In this document: positions 24,173 to 37,427 of the stretch, piece after piece | Layout of the letters: each line of letters begins with the position of its first letter | How positions within the stretch are numbered: the first letter of the stretch is position 1 | From: Oikopleura dioica | Lineage: Eukaryota > Chordata > Appendicularia > Copelata > Oikopleuridae | Direction of reading: 5' to 3' | Assembly: GCA_907165135.1 (NCBI GenBank) | Contig: OU015567.1 | Span: 15,133,001 to 15,197,000 of the forward strand | DNA length: 64,000 nucleotides | Notes under the pieces: generated by a model | What the model saw: only the letters and a program-made list of their open reading frames with translations | Told to the model about the DNA's origin: nothing | Database searches by the model: none | Translations under genes and position numbers: made by a program

Positions 24173-24732
24173 GATTGACCCATTTCATTCAGTAATTCAA
24201 GCTTGGATATCATAAGAAAGATATAAAAAAAATTTTTATCGCCTCAAAATTTTAGTTTTGTCACGTGGTCATCTGAAAAAGTATTAATTTCTTGTGCCCC
24301 ATAAATCAATCGTGAAAGCAATAAAATTTTGTAAACGAGGAATTAATCCCCTCAACTTTTTCGCCTCGCGGAAATGAGTGGATTAGATTAGTGCGAAAAG
24401 GTGGAAGGGATTTATTTTCTCAGTCCGGTGCCGTACTGGTGGTGGTGTTGGTGCAGTGCGAGCACGAGCGCGCTGCCCACTTAGCCAGCTTGAACAAATA
24501 ACTTTTTGTCCAGCACTTGAGACACTGTGCTCTGGCATAAACGTATTGTTACCGAACACTAACGTGTTAAAGTTTTGCCACAAAAGGTGCTTCAGCGTTT
24601 CCTAGAGTGCTATTTAAATTTCCTCTGCCAAGAAAAAAATAATCAAGGGTCATCAAAAAATATCAATACTCTTAGAAATAATGCAAAAAATAAGCAATAA
24701 AAATTAATATTTTGATGCGTTGCAATCATAGA

Positions 24733-24921
24733 ACTTATCGTGAAATCCTGAGTCAGGGCCCTGAGAGAACTAAAGTGAAAAGCCGCGTAGCGGCTTTTTT
24801 TTAATGAAGCCGCAAAGCGGCTTCACTAGAATTAAATATAATCCTAGATTTTCGGATGCGGCTTTTCATTAAAGCTCTTTCAGGACCCTGACTCAGGTTT
24901 TCTACAAATGTTTCCAAGCCC
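24733..24921. mobile_element. MITE-like hairpin element
   Basis: Inner stem CCTGAGTCAGGGCCCTGAG / GGACCCTGACTC with the central GCCGCGTAGCGGC and GCCGCAAAGCGGC stems in the opposite order to neighbouring copies. The outer right arm is CCAAGCCCA. Confidence 0.7.
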
Positions 24922-25231
24922 AGGTCGTAAATAAAACAAGAATTTTGACAGCAGAAGTTATTCTAGCGACATGATTTCCCGCCGTGACATTATCTCAGGA
25001 CCACAAAGTTTTATCTGTTTTCGGTGTTGCCAATTTTCTGCCAACGAAGTAAGCCAATTAAAGTGATACAGTGGTGGGTACATATTTCGGAAATTGAGGA
25101 GAGCAAAATTGATCGGATTAGCTGAGGTCTGAAAGCTTACTCGCGTGGTGGGATAAGCGACGACCCGGATAGTCCGAAAAATAGATAACAATCGGATTTA
25201 TCAAAAAATGCGTCCGGACTCTCCAACTTAG

Positions 25232-25336
25232 GGACCTTGGACCGGCAACCTGTGTTTAAACCTGAGTCAGGGTCTTGAGAGAGCTTTGATACAGCGCTCA
25301 GGACCCTGACTCAGGTTTTTGCACAGGTTGCCGAGC
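25232..25336. mobile_element. MITE-like hairpin element, short form
   Basis: Arms CGGCAACCTGTG and CACAGGTTGCCGAGC with inner CCTGAGTCAGGGTC / GACCCTGACTCAGG. The GCCGC central stem is absent. Confidence 0.75.
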
Positions 25337-25976
25337 TGGAACCATCCATTATCAAGTCATCTGATGGTGAGATGGTTCAAGCGCCGTTTACTATTTATTG
25401 ATCTCGTAATCTGTCACATAAATGGGAAAATAAATGGCTTAGCACTCGGGTCTCATACACTCGCCAGCCAAAAAGTTTCTGTTTGCGGAGAAAAAAGCGG
25501 AAGTTGGAAAGTGACCAGAAGCCGAGTTTCCTATCACACGATCGTGAAACAGTGAAAATGCGGAATAATGTTTGTTCACACGAGCTTCCGCCAAATCCAA
25601 CTTGTAAATTTATGCCCTGCTCTGTAGAAATTCCGTGAAAGCAGCAACGGGAGAAGGAAAGAACGGATGTTGTCGGCCAAAACCCGATTAGGCGCGAGCT
25701 TGGTTCAATTTGCAGCGCGGTGGAGAAAATTTTCAAATTGAATTTTCCGCCCTTCGGAAGTTCAAAATTTTCTTCCAGGTATAGGGCTCACGGAAGCACC
25801 TGTTGACAAGAGATTTCACACGTTGTACCGCCTTGGTCGCTCGGATCGGTGGGAGACCTTGCTCTTTAAGGCAAGATCTAATTATTTCTTCGATTCGCCA
25901 TTATTTTCTTGTCAACAATACAACCCATTTTGTAGGTAAAAAGGAAGGTCTAATTTTTAAGTCGATCTGTATGGAG

Positions 25977-26170
25977 CTCGGCTCAGAAACCTGCATAGAA
26001 ACCTGACTCAGGGTCCTGAAAGCGCTTAAATGAAAAAGCATTGACCCTGACTCAGGTTTCTTAACAGGTTTCTGAGCCCATGGTTAAAGTCTCGCAATAA
26101 CCATAAGGCTCGACAACCTGTGTAGAAACCTGAGTCAGGGTCCTGGAATGGCTTTTATAAAAGGGTTGCC
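25977..26170. mobile_element. MITE-like elements: one full short form and one half copy
   Basis: A full copy has arms GGCTCAGAAACCTG and CAGGTTTCTGAGCCCA (25977-26083). A partial copy follows, keeping the left half (GGCTCGACAACCTGTG to GTCAGGGTCCTG) and ending near 26170. Confidence 0.7.
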
Positions 26171-26875
26171 GTATAAAAACTCGTAATAACTATACTTATA
26201 ACTCGTGAAAATGATGGATTTCCGAGTGGACATTCCATTTCACCTCCCTTCCTGAAATATCTTGCTCCTTTCCACTTCCCGTGAAATTCCCGCCCTATTA
26301 TGTTTAAGTATTGGCTCCTCGAGCAGCCGGCACTTGAATTTTTGTATCATTTGGAACACGTTATGACTGTCACGTGTCGCTGATATTCAGTAGACGCAGG
26401 GTGGCCGAATTCAGCGCTGGGAAAAAGCTGCTGCGACTATTTCTGATGCGGCTGACCAATTTCGAGAAAAATGAAAAAAGAAAAGCGCCTCTCTGTTGGT
26501 TTTCTTCTAATGACTTCATAATCTGCTGAGAACTAGGGGCGATTCCGGAAAGGATTGTCAGATGGCAATTTGGGCCAAGTGCCACCGACCCTTCGCAGGT
26601 GCAGCGATCCTCGAAACGCTAATCCAAGGTGAGGGGAATGGATTAAACCCGCTCTGCTGGAACTGCAGCCTTACCAATACTCGTAAGACCTGGGTTAACG
26701 AGATGTAGACATGTCTAAACAGCTGGGAAGAAATTGCTAAAGAGATCCGGATTAGCGGATCAGCCGGATGTGCATATTGTGCTCTGCGGGCTTGTCTGAG
26801 CCACCGCAACTTCCGAGCATGATACACAGTACAGGATTTTTATAAACACTGCGTGAGAGTATAGATCAACTGTTA

Positions 26876-26985
26876 GGCTTCATAACCTGTGCAGAAACCT
26901 GAGTCAGGGTCCTGAAAAGTCTACGCAGGTTTTAATAAAAGCTTTTCGAGATCCTGACTCAGGTTTTTTCACAGGTTTCTGAACC
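26876..26985. mobile_element. MITE-like hairpin element, short form
   Basis: Left arm AACCTGTGCAGAAACCTG, right arm CACAGGTTTCTGAACCC, with inner CCTGAGTCAGGGTCCTG / GATCCTGACTCAGG. Confidence 0.7.
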
Positions 26986-29900
26986 CTTATACACAAAGTA
27001 AGTCGGTTTTTATCAAGCCAAAAATTACGAATGACAAAAAGAGACGTTTTATTGAAGAAAAAACATCGTACAAATTGAATACCAGGATAAACATTGTAAT
27101 ATTTTCACCAGAAGCTAATCCGCCTCAAAGGTGCACTCCACGGGATTCAAAATAAACTAATTGTAATCATTGTTCGCCTTATTTGCCCGGTGATTTGTTT
27201 ATTATCTCAACCCTTTTCAGAGGCGTCTTTTTTTTTGGCCGCGTATCAGCGAAAAAAGTGAAAATGTCAACATCATTTTCGCGCTGAGCCTCAAATTATT
27301 CGAAAGTTGCTGTTTGCTGGTGGCCTTGGCCTCTCTCTTCTGGTGGTCCAAGACGTCAGTGGCGTCAAGTAGGGGCTTGATTGGGGCTCGATTCTTGAGA
27401 AAACGTCAGAGAGATAAAAAATACTCTGAGGTTTGAATGGCTATGCTAACTATTCTGATGAGCGAGAGCAAGAATGCTAATGAGGAGGGGCTTCTCAAAG
27501 TAGTTGAATAATGCATTTTATTCTTTCCCTGCCATTTTCTTGCTTGTTTTTTCTTTGAAAGGCTGTAGAAATGTCCTTTTCTTTTGAAAGTCTTGAGCGT
27601 TTCTGATGAAGATTTCAAAATAGGTCGTGTTTTGTAAACAGCTGTTTCAATTCTGCTCTGGGAGTTAAATTTTTATACGTGCTCGTCGGTTGTCACGGGG
27701 AATCTGTGCCAATTTGTGCACTTGCCTAATTAACCCCGTCAAATATTCATCATTTCGTCGCACGGCTGTGGTAGCTTTGAGTGATCTGCTCCGCACCTTT
27801 TGTACATAGAAGGTTTCCTTTACGATTATGTTTTTCTCAAAAGAATATTGAAAAAACTGGAGACTCGAATTTTGAACTTTCACCTAAGCAAAGGCAATCA
27901 AGTGCCAAGTGGCTCCAAACATCGATCGCTTTCTCGCATAACTGCTCATTATATCCTTGGCTGTATCGGCTCAGCCCTTTTCTGGATGGCCTTGTGTCCA
28001 GAGCTAATTGTCACCAATGACACGAGGAGCGAGATTATTGACGAGATTCACCTGCGACCACTTTGCTTTGAAAATTCCATGCCTCTGAAAAATCATTTTA
28101 AAAGAAGAACTTTTACGATTCCGCAAAGAGAAGGCCTATTTATTAGTTGGTTAGGGACGAATAAAGATGTAATATCTGAGAAAGAGGTTGTTCTTGATTT
28201 TCGATTCTTCTTCTTCGCAAGTTTTAACAGCTTTTTGGGCCATCGTAAACGCTTATTTTCGACTGCAAAGAGAGAGAAAGAGAACGCGCATATGATCATC
28301 TTGTGTCATGGTTATCCTTGTTTATGGATAGTCATTTGATGATGCCGTCGACAAGGTGGGCTGGGCGCAAGTTGCGCGTCAGCGGGTGTTCTTCGTCCCA
28401 TTTTCGCCGCGGCGAGTTGTTTAGCGCCTCCGCGCATCGGCTCTTTAGCGCCGCTAGCAACGCGCTCCGAAAGCTCCCTGGCCATTGAGGACTTTCCCCT
28501 TGATTCTGAGCAATTTTTGCCCAGTTGGAATAATAATAATAAAACATAACTGCATTTTTTCAACCAAGAGCTTTAAAAAACTGCGAAAATTCCACCTAAA
28601 GAGAGCACGGATTCATATGATACTAGAGATATGCAGCCGAAAACGTCAGAAACAAGTAAAGGTAAAGATTTAAGATATTCCTGAATAAAATACAGTACAT
28701 AGAGATTACCATGAGTAGCTATATGATATGATATGGAGCCGAGACTTTTCCCGATGATTTTTAGGGTTAGGGTTAGAGTTAGGATCGCGTTTTTGTAAGT
28801 GTAGGGATTTTTAGTCCCGTGATTCCAAAGGGGTTAATTTTCTATCTGATACTTTTGAGCACCATCTACTTCAAATTGAAGGATTCCGATGCCGACCGCG
28901 GGTTAATTGTTGAATCGTCGAGATTGTGGCCATTTCGATGATGCCTGGTGGTGCAGGTTTGTTTTGGGCTTGTTGTTGGATCTTATCGCGCATCCCTTTT
29001 TCATTATTTTATTTTCATTTATGCGCTTATCGGTGCGAAAATGGCGATAATTGCGATGATACTAGCTTGTCGTTGAGCTACGTGGTGGAGAATTGGTCCT
29101 TCTGGGGGACCACACCCGAACCGACTAGAAAGTGTCAGCCAAAACATACGCTTTTCTTGAGACTCATTCTGAAGCACTCATTGAAATCTATATTTCTGGC
29201 GAATTCGCCACAGTGCCAAAAAAGACACCATTTTGTTCAGCTACAATCCTGAGAAGGCATTCTCGAGTGTTTCCGCAAATACAAGCCCCCAAGGACCGAC
29301 TCTTGACTGGGGCCACTCCATCAAGAGGAGAACTTGTCAAAACCAACCTGTTAATCGTCGCTGACGGATCTAATTTCGACCCGGATAAGCTGGCTTCATC
29401 TGACAGTGAGTGGCTCATCCGGCTGTTTTTTAATTATTTACGAAGGGTAAAGTTTTGTTATGAAAGAAAAAGGATGAGGACGTGCTGATAATAAGAGCTA
29501 ATTAAAGGATTAACTGGCTATCAAAAGAGCTCTGACAAATAGCAGATTTTTCGAATTAGAAATTAAGGGAAATCCTTATTTGTGAAAGTGATTTTCTCCT
29601 CCTGAAAGCTTGGCTAAGAAATTTCTTGGCTCAAGAATTGAATAATCAAAATTTGATTTTCAGATGAGCTAAAAATGCACTTCGGCGCCAGACAAATTGC
29701 CCAATTTGCGGAGGATTTATTTTTAATGAAGGCAGAATGATAATTTGTTATTTGCGCGAAAATTAATTACTGACAGAAGATAACATATCGGTGACGGCAG
29801 GCCCTCACGTGGGAAGGTTATGCTTATGATCGTTTTAATTATTCATAGCGTCAAGGTGGCCTGGGGATGAGAAAGAATAAAAAAGTTAATTGAACTTGTG

Positions 29901-32669
29901 GCGCTTCTTTTTTGTTTTTTTGAGGGATAACCTCCGGAGTATCCTCACGGGGTTTCGGAGCAGTTACAGTCAGCCCAGCTGTCAATGCAGCCTCATTACT
30001 GTATTTTACGCACAACAAATCAATGGCCGCTCCGATGAGCATGGTCACGTGCACGCGTCTCTCACCGAGCGTAACTCGGATTATAAGACCCTTGTCGCGC
30101 TGCAAAATTATTTATACGCCTTTGAGTACTGCAGGTAACCGCGTGTGACAACAAGCAATAGCCGGAGCGTAACTCATCCTGCTGCGGTGTTTACAAACAC
30201 GAAAAAACGCACCCTTCATAAATATACTTCGCGGGCAATAGGGTAATTGCAGCCTCAAGGAGGGATCGCGAGGCGAAATTATGGTTTCCCCCTTTCGATT
30301 GTCACCTCGGACAACCGCCAATTTGCGACATGAAAATTTCGGGCCCTCTCGATTTGGAAGGGACAAATTCGATTCCTCGGGAAAAGGTTGACACTTAGCG
30401 CCAGATAGAATTTTAATGCTGGGCTCTTATTCTTGGCGGGGCATAGTTTGGTGTCACCAATTATTTGTCAAGAATTAATCGACCGCATAGCGCGAAATTA
30501 AGCTTGAAGGAGTCAGAACTACGTGTTCCTTCAGTCGGTTTTTAGGATATATTTGGCGTTGGATTTGCTCGGGTCTAAATTGATTCGCGCTGGCTGATCT
30601 CGGTTGATATTTTCACTTGCGAGGGGAAATTATCACTCGCCGTCATATGGCAGATTAACCCAAATGCGGGCTCAGCCACCGCCCGGTCTAATCCATCGCA
30701 TCCGAGCTCCAACAAAATTCGCGAAATCACGATCCGTCCGGGGCCAAATATTTTCGCGAAATTTGCATAATGCTGAGTTACGCCCAAATAAAATGTCGGC
30801 CACCGCGCTGATCTTATCGCAAAACACTAAAACGTAAATATCACCAAGAAGGGCAAGTCCTTCCTTCACCAGAAAATTCTCAATAAAAAAACACCCTTGA
30901 AAGTTTCAAGTTGAAACGAAAGAAAAAGACCAATTTCATTTTGTGGCTTCAACTTTGATTTTCCTCCAGTGTTCCTAAAATACAGAAAGAAAAACAGCGG
31001 GCTTATGAAAACACCAACTATTCGGCTTTTGTCAACAAGTGGTTAAATTTCGTAGACTTTTGAGTATTTACTAAAATGGGCTGCTTCCGCTTGGGCGGAG
31101 GGCTTTTCGTGTTTGGAAATTCAGTAGGGTTTGGTACTTTGTCATCGGGCAGTTTGTTTGGAGGCAACAAAACCGAGGATACTCCAGGGCCCTTCTTCAG
31201 CCAGCACCACCTCCTCCGAGGCAGCGCTATAAACACTTGTGGTGGACCCGGCCAGCCACAATTTGACGGATTATGGTTGATTTCTCCACCACCTGAATCA
31301 AGCTCGATTCTTATATTTTCGACACTTTCTAAGAGGATGTACAGTTATTATTCATAACTTTAGAATAACAGCTTTTCAATTAGAAATTAGCGAGCCGGAA
31401 ATTATTTTTACGCTGCTCGAAATAAAAAATTCTTGATAATGGGCGATTAAAATGGTGTTTGGCCCGCTGACAGCGCCATTGTGTTTAGGTCCTTTCACAC
31501 GGGTGCTGTATTTTATCATCATATCAAAAATCCGGCCTTGCTTGCTTACTTGTGCCCGGGCACGCGCGAATCCGTTATCGTGCCAGAGTTAGCCTTATCG
31601 CCTTGGAAAATTAACCTGAAGGTGCGGAAGTTGCCTCTCAGGTGTCTGACCATAAAACCTTTATCGCAAATAAACCCATTTTCGCTTGCTCGAATACGTA
31701 AGGCCTAAAAGCTGTGAAAATGGTAATTTGTAAGGTGATGAGGGTCGATAGGACTTTGAGCCGTAAGCGGCGGATCATCCGGACTGGGTTGCGTAATCTG
31801 AGAGCAGGAGCGATTTGTTCGCTGCAGCTGATCCGAAGAAAGCATTGCCTGAAGAAAGCAATCTTCAAATTCGAATGGTCTGAGTGATTTTGAGCTTGAG
31901 CCAGGGAATCATCTTTTTCCAGGCGTGGAGAATTGGTGGGTGCGAAGAAGAAACCGCGGAAGAGAATTAAAGCCTATTTAGGGTATTCCTTCTTGCGGTG
32001 TAATCCGAGGCAGACGCGTGGTGGAGGTGGTGGGGCGGGATAAAGTGGCCAAATTTGTGCAAAATGCTCGTCGCGGTCAGACCTGGCGGTTCTCGGCTGA
32101 ATTAAGATGCGGCTGCATTTTTTATTAGGCATAGTCGGGAATTTTAGACTCTTCTCTTTCCAGCGCACTGCGCATCTGATGAAATTATGGAATAAATAAA
32201 GATGGATATTCTATTTTTATTCTGTTTGAATAGAAATTATTCGAATGTGTTCCGGTGAATGATCATCGCAAAGATGGGAATCGTGTTTTTGCTCCACTGC
32301 CAGTGGAAGATATAATTTATTCCCACCGCGCTACATTTCCGCAGCTCTATCCTCTCGAAAGAATAATTATTCGAAGAGGACAAAGGTGCGTGGTTTTGGC
32401 CACTTCCCCTCCAAGGTCAAAAACGAGCTGGTATCCGGCTTGAATGAAAATAAGCGTGGAGACACTCGAGGTGACACTTCCGCGGTTGTATTAACGCCCG
32501 TCAACCGGTTAAATTATATAATCACCGGCCCGTGCATTAGCACGTGACAACATACATTTGAATTTACAAGGATTTACCATTTACGCACGCGGGAAAGTCT
32601 CGGAAATCCACGATCTCCAGTCAAATGGAACTTCAATTTCAAAAAAAAAAATATAACTTGTTAATTTAG
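26986..32669. other. Gene-poor region upstream of axin
   Basis: About 5.7 kb with only scattered open frames that lack splice support or sensible composition. It includes a GC-rich patch near 28.33-28.48 kb and a short TTAGGG-like run at about 28763-28782. One or more 5' exons of axin should lie here, because the first recognised axin exon starts in phase 1, but I could not identify them. Confidence 0.45.
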
Positions 32670-34256
32670 GTTTCTACCACTCGTTCGCGGAGTTGATCGA
32701 GTCCCGCTCGGGGATTGAGGACTTTCTCAACTTCCTGAGCAGCTCGGACTCTTCTTCATCTTCCTCCTCTTCGTCCACAGAGTCTTCAGAAGGCTATCAT
32801 CTGCTAAAACTCTGGCTGACGATCCGTGGCTATCGAGCAGAGTTTTCGAGGAAAGCCTCTCAAGATGTCCCTCCCAAATTCTTGAAATGGAATATCAAGT
32901 GCTGCAACAAGATCGCTCTCAGCTACGCAAAACAAATCAACAATTTCCCCAGTACTTCAAATCAGCTTACTTCGCTAAGAAAGACAACTACCAGCACAAT
33001 CGAGAAAGTCGAAGAAATGCGGGTGAAGGCAAATCTCGTGAAATCAACGATGATCACGCTTATGGCCGAGATTGAGAGTCAATTGAAGCTGAAGCATTTT
33101 CTGTCTTTTGTCAAGGCAAGAAAACCGGCTAACGATCGAGTTCCGGAAATTCTTTCTTTGGTGAGTAAAAATTTTAAGAAATCGAAAAATAAAATTTGTC
33201 CCTAGAATTCGATGTTTCCAACTGATTCCGACACCAATTCGAGCTCCAAGAAACTGACTCCTCGACCAGTAAAAGAAGCAGAAATTGCCACGAAACGCCC
33301 AGATATCTTCGCTGAACGGCTCATCGAAAAACTCAACCGGCTCGTTTCCGTAAGTAAAAACAGTCACTTACAGTTTCTTGGAAAATCATCTGTTGCGTCT
33401 ATTTATGTCGCTTAGAGGGGGTTAGCATCCGTTTGTTAGATCAATCGAGTACATCAAAGTCGCCCCCGCCGTTGGCACCTCGGCTTCTAATGACGCGTTA
33501 ATTGCGGAAAATCTTACTGTTTATATTTACTCGGGAAAGCACCTTTTGAAATTTCAAATCCGAAATTCGTTGTTCTCAATTATAAAATTAAAAATTCAAA
33601 TTTTCAGGAATCGACTGAAGTTGTACCCACCGTCCTCAAGCCAAAAAGCTCGCCCAAGTGGAAACTTCCTGTTTCGAAAGATTCTTACAACACAAAGGTA
33701 AATTCATTATCCCAATTTCTTCCAAGAAACCTATAATTCCTAGGTTGGCGACTGGCTCGAGAGGAATCATACCAGCTCTCCCCAACTAGACATCAATACG
33801 AAACGAGTCTCCATCATCAAACCTGACGCCAAAGCAGCTGTGCTTCCTCCACCACCAAAGCAGCACACTCGACCCACTCGCCATGTTGGTTCTTCCGTTC
33901 TGAGCTCCGATTCCGGTCTTGATTCGCTCAAGGTCGACCATCGTGCATGCGAAAATTCCGACGAGATCAACGCCATCAAAAGGAGATTGATTTCCGACCT
34001 GGAAAGTCAGCAAGAAAAACCCCCAAATCAGCCCCCAAAGCAGACGAAAGTCATCTACCACTACAAAAACGAGACATTTGTAATCCGCATCGAAGAAGCT
34101 ACCCTGGCCCATCTAATGAAGAAATTCCACGATCAGAAAATCGCCAAAGAAAGTAAATTCTTCATCAAGCAAAATGACGGCGCCTGGGCGGAACAATCGT
34201 ATCTTCACCAGAAACTCGCCACAGAAAACGACCTCGTTGAAGCAAGAGTTGTTTGA
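32670..34256 (+). CDS. axin: Axin, 5' end not found
   Basis: Scaffold of the beta-catenin destruction complex in cytoplasmic Wnt signalling. Exons: 32670-33160, 33206-33349, 33608-33697 and 33744-34256, all GT-AG. The first exon has an RGS-type domain (FAELIESRSGIEDFLNFL; LLKLWLTIRGYR), interrupted by a serine run; in axins this binds APC. Exon 2 carries DIFAERLIEKLNRLVS, which matches the axin GSK3-interacting helix. The last exon ends in a DIX domain (VIYHYKNETFVIRIEE to NDLVEARVV), used for self- and Dishevelled polymerisation. An RGS plus DIX combination is diagnostic for axin. No clear beta-catenin-binding helix was recognised. The protein is short for the family and its initiation exon is missing from this model. 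Confidence 0.85.
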
Positions 34257-35176
34257 TCGAATTTTTTCTGTAAATATGAAAATTGAACTTGTTAGTTATC
34301 AAATGACTGTATTAATTTATTCAAACTTCTGCTAAAGTACATACAATAAACTGCCCATTGTTCAACACTTTCGATTCTTGTAAGAACTGTCAGTCCTGCC
34401 AGCTACATGTCCAGCGAGGTAATAGCAGATGTAGGCTTTTGCGGATTACAAGCAAAAAATTGAGCCGCTTTGGGTGCGTGAAAAGGCCACAATCGCGTTC
34501 TGTGGCCAGCGAACGGGCTCATCCATTCTAGCCAGTTTGAGTAATCTGTTTCCACCAAACAAAATTAACACCGCACCGAAGTCGGAAACTGCACCTCCAA
34601 ATAAATTAGTGGCAATGCAAATATCAAAATTGTTTGTGCTCGCAATCGTCTGAGCGGCTATTTTGAGAAGAGGTTTTTGTTGCTAGTGAAAGCAAAAAAC
34701 CAAAGCTGAGTGTTTGGAAAGCAATTTCGCAAATTGGAAGATGGCATCTTTGCTTGTTTCCATATTTTGAGCGAGTGGTACAAAGAACTCTTTTATTAAA
34801 AATATATTCAGAAATTAAATTTCTGAAAAAAAGTTCCCATGAAATCAATAGTTGCTTGAAGACGCCGCGTTTATTTTTCCAGAGCTCATTCAAAATGGCA
34901 GCCCGCTAAAATCCAAGCAAAAATGTTGTGAGAATGTGCAAATGGAGATTAGCCCGCTTCTTAGTCTGACTTTTGACATGTGAAAGTTTTCGAAAAACAG
35001 CACTGAATAAATCTTGGCGGAATATAACACGAATGAGGTATCTCTTATTCTTGGAGGCAGGAGGAGGATTTTCATTTTCTATCACCATTTCGATAATATT
35101 AAATTTCAAATAGATTATCTCAAAAATATGATATCGGTTTTCGATCCGATTTCTAGAACATTTATTGTTGATTTGG
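34257..35176. other. Intergenic, nothing recognised
   Basis: 3' flank of axin with AATAAA-like sequence near 34345; otherwise no supportable feature up to the TATA box of the next gene. Confidence 0.4.
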
Positions 35177-35186
35177 TATAAAAGGG
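35177..35186 (+). promoter_or_regulatory. TATA box
   Basis: GTATAAAAGG lies about 40 bp upstream of the ATG of the coiled-coil gene at 35219, a normal core-promoter position. Confidence 0.6.
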
Positions 35187-35218
35187 AACTAAATTTTAGT
35201 TGAAGCTCAGATCACAAG

Positions 35219-36786
35219 ATGCCACCCCAACGACGACACGGTCACCTCCGACAGCAGTATGAAAACTCGATGTACAGTCAGGTAGAGTATCGGGTTCTAG
35301 AAAAATTTGTTGATTTTTTGAAATTTTGAACATTTTTCTTGGAAACCAAGCGAGTCTCTAGAACAAATTTTGTGTTTCAGTCGAGCAATCGAAGCAGCAT
35401 TTATGCTCCCTTCATGCCAGATGGACCGGCTTATCATCATCATCATCAAGAGGCCCAAATTCCAAAGCCCCAAATTCCAAAGCGAAATGTCGGAGGATTT
35501 TCTGACCAAAGATCCGAAACGGTAAAAGCAAGGTTAACTGCGGTTCTTGAATCATTTTTAGTCGAGTGCATATAATGATTTCATCGGCCTAACTCCAACT
35601 GAAGAGAAGAAATGCGATTCCGAAATTTCATCCAAGCTTTCCAGTCTAATTGAATCCCGTTTCGACGACCAACGCGATGAAACTAAAGAACTGATAACGA
35701 AAGCAGCTTCTGAAATCAAGGAAGACGCCAAGGGGAACGCGAGCGATCTATCGTCAAAGTTGGACGATATGAATAAAAGAGTGACGAAGTTGGAGGAAAA
35801 GTCAATTACGAGAAAAGACTTGACTGCACTTTTCGAATCTGGCAAAGCGGCATTGATGGTCGATCTAAAGCAAGAAATCGACAAGAAGGCGAAAGAATTG
35901 AGCGCCGACTATACAATTTCCAGAAACACTGCTTCGCAAGGAGTCCAGTGTTCCATGTCCCAGGTACAATGAACACTGATTTAAGCGGTCGTTAAAACTT
36001 TATCTAGGAAAGCATTTGCTCAACGCCTGAAGTGCCGAAAAAGAAACGGAGGAAGCGATGCGATTCGACTCCGCCAGCTAGCCCGATGCGTCAATCTCAG
36101 GGCATCACGAAACGGCGGTCGGGATCGAAGAAGTTCTTGTCTGAAAAGCCTGCAAAGCTTGGTCTTCAAATGGCCGACGTGAACAAGAAAAGAAAGGTAA
36201 ATAAAAAAAGTGATGCTTAAACTAAAGCAGATGCTTAGACTCGACGCTTCAGCGATCGTCTCGGGGCTGAAGAAGATGAATTCTTCCTTTCATTGCGTCC
36301 GACTACACCAGAGATGCCTAAGAGAGAAAAACGGCCTAGACGGATTGATATATTAAGGTAAATGTACCTCATAATTTAATCTTTTTAAATCAAAAATTTT
36401 AGAGAAGAAGATTCGCCGGTTTACCCAAGAACATGTCCTCCTCGGCCAAGAACGCAGAAAAAACCGGCTCCGTGCCTTCCTGTTCCAATCTTCAGGGATG
36501 AAACTCTCGAAGTTATTCCTGAAAATTACGGAGATTCATCTGAAGATGATACTTACCGAAGATCTCAGGTAAGATAAATTGACATGGAATCAGAAAATTG
36601 ACAAAATTTATTAAGATTACGCCCGGAACAATTCTTCAGAGAAGAAGAAGAAAAATCAGGACCTCGAAAAGTATCTTCGATTTTTCAAAGGGAGAGAGTT
36701 CTAGCGACGAAACCACAATTTCTGTCGACTCTTCCCACGAAAACTACCGAACTTCTGAATACGGAACACAAGATGGTTCTTTTTGA
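35219..36786 (+). CDS. Coiled-coil protein with basic, probably nuclear, C-terminal half
   Basis: Seven exons: 35219-35281, 35381-35521, 35562-35963, 36008-36196, 36239-36357, 36403-36568 and 36616-36786. All are GT-AG with consistent phase, giving about 416 aa. The N-terminus is Gln/His rich, with HHHHQ and a doubled QIPKP motif. Exon 3 forms a charged coiled coil (residues ~75-190, SSKLDDMNKRVTKLEEK). Exon 4 has clusters such as KKKRRKRC that look like nuclear localisation signals. The rest is low-complexity, rich in Arg, Pro and acidic residues. No family was recognised; a chromatin or spindle role would be a guess. Confidence 0.75.
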
Positions 36787-37289
36787 TTTTAAAAATCCTG
36801 AATAAGTTCAACCACTCTCCTCAAACCATTGATCTACTTTCCTACATCCTACTTCATTGATCTGTCCTACTTTTTCATCCTCGTTTGTTACGAACGATAA
36901 TTCTTATTTTTTTTTCTATTTTCCATTTTTATGGCCCACTATATTTTCTATGTTTGTTTGCCTCTTTAGAGTTCTTGTGTCTGTTTTGTCTTCTACCAAC
37001 ATTCCAAATCATTGAAAATTTCTCATCTCCCAATATATTATCTGCCATTTATCGCCAAATATACTCAATGAATATTTTCCATCAATATTGCATCAATATC
37101 AATTTTATTGTTTGAAAACTGATATTGATTCTTTCGTTGTAAGGCTTTCTTTTTCATAAACCTATTAACCCATTACTTGCTTGCAATAAGTACTTGACGT
37201 TTTTAGTGGTTCCGCTCCAGCGGAGGGGATTGAGTTCAGGTTGATAGAAAGGTAGATTGCACCTGATCTTATCAGAGCATAAAATGAAC

Positions 37290-37427
37290 CACCGCTTGTT
37301 ACGGTCGCAAGGTGGCTAGCGCCAAATAAATCGGCGAGCGATTTCAGAATTCTCATCAAACAATCAGCTTCTTTTCTCAAACCAACAAAGACAAAAAGCA
37401 AAGAGACAAACTAACCAAACAACAAAA
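37290..37427 (+). promoter_or_regulatory. Conserved core promoter of Met-rich gene 2
   Basis: CGGTCGCAAGGTGGC, AAATAAATC and the leader with AAGAGACAAACTAAC match the promoter of the first Met-rich gene. Between these blocks the two promoters differ more than the coding regions do. Confidence 0.5.

Noticed and set aside
27800-28339. 179-residue open frame
   Set aside because: No domain, no splice support, random-looking composition; not listed as a gene.
28763-28782. Telomere end
   Set aside because: Only two to three degenerate TTAGGG units inside single-copy DNA; an interstitial trace.
32255-32443. 62-residue frame as first exon of axin
   Set aside because: Its possible donor has the wrong phase for the axin exon at 32670 and the sequence shows no axin motif.
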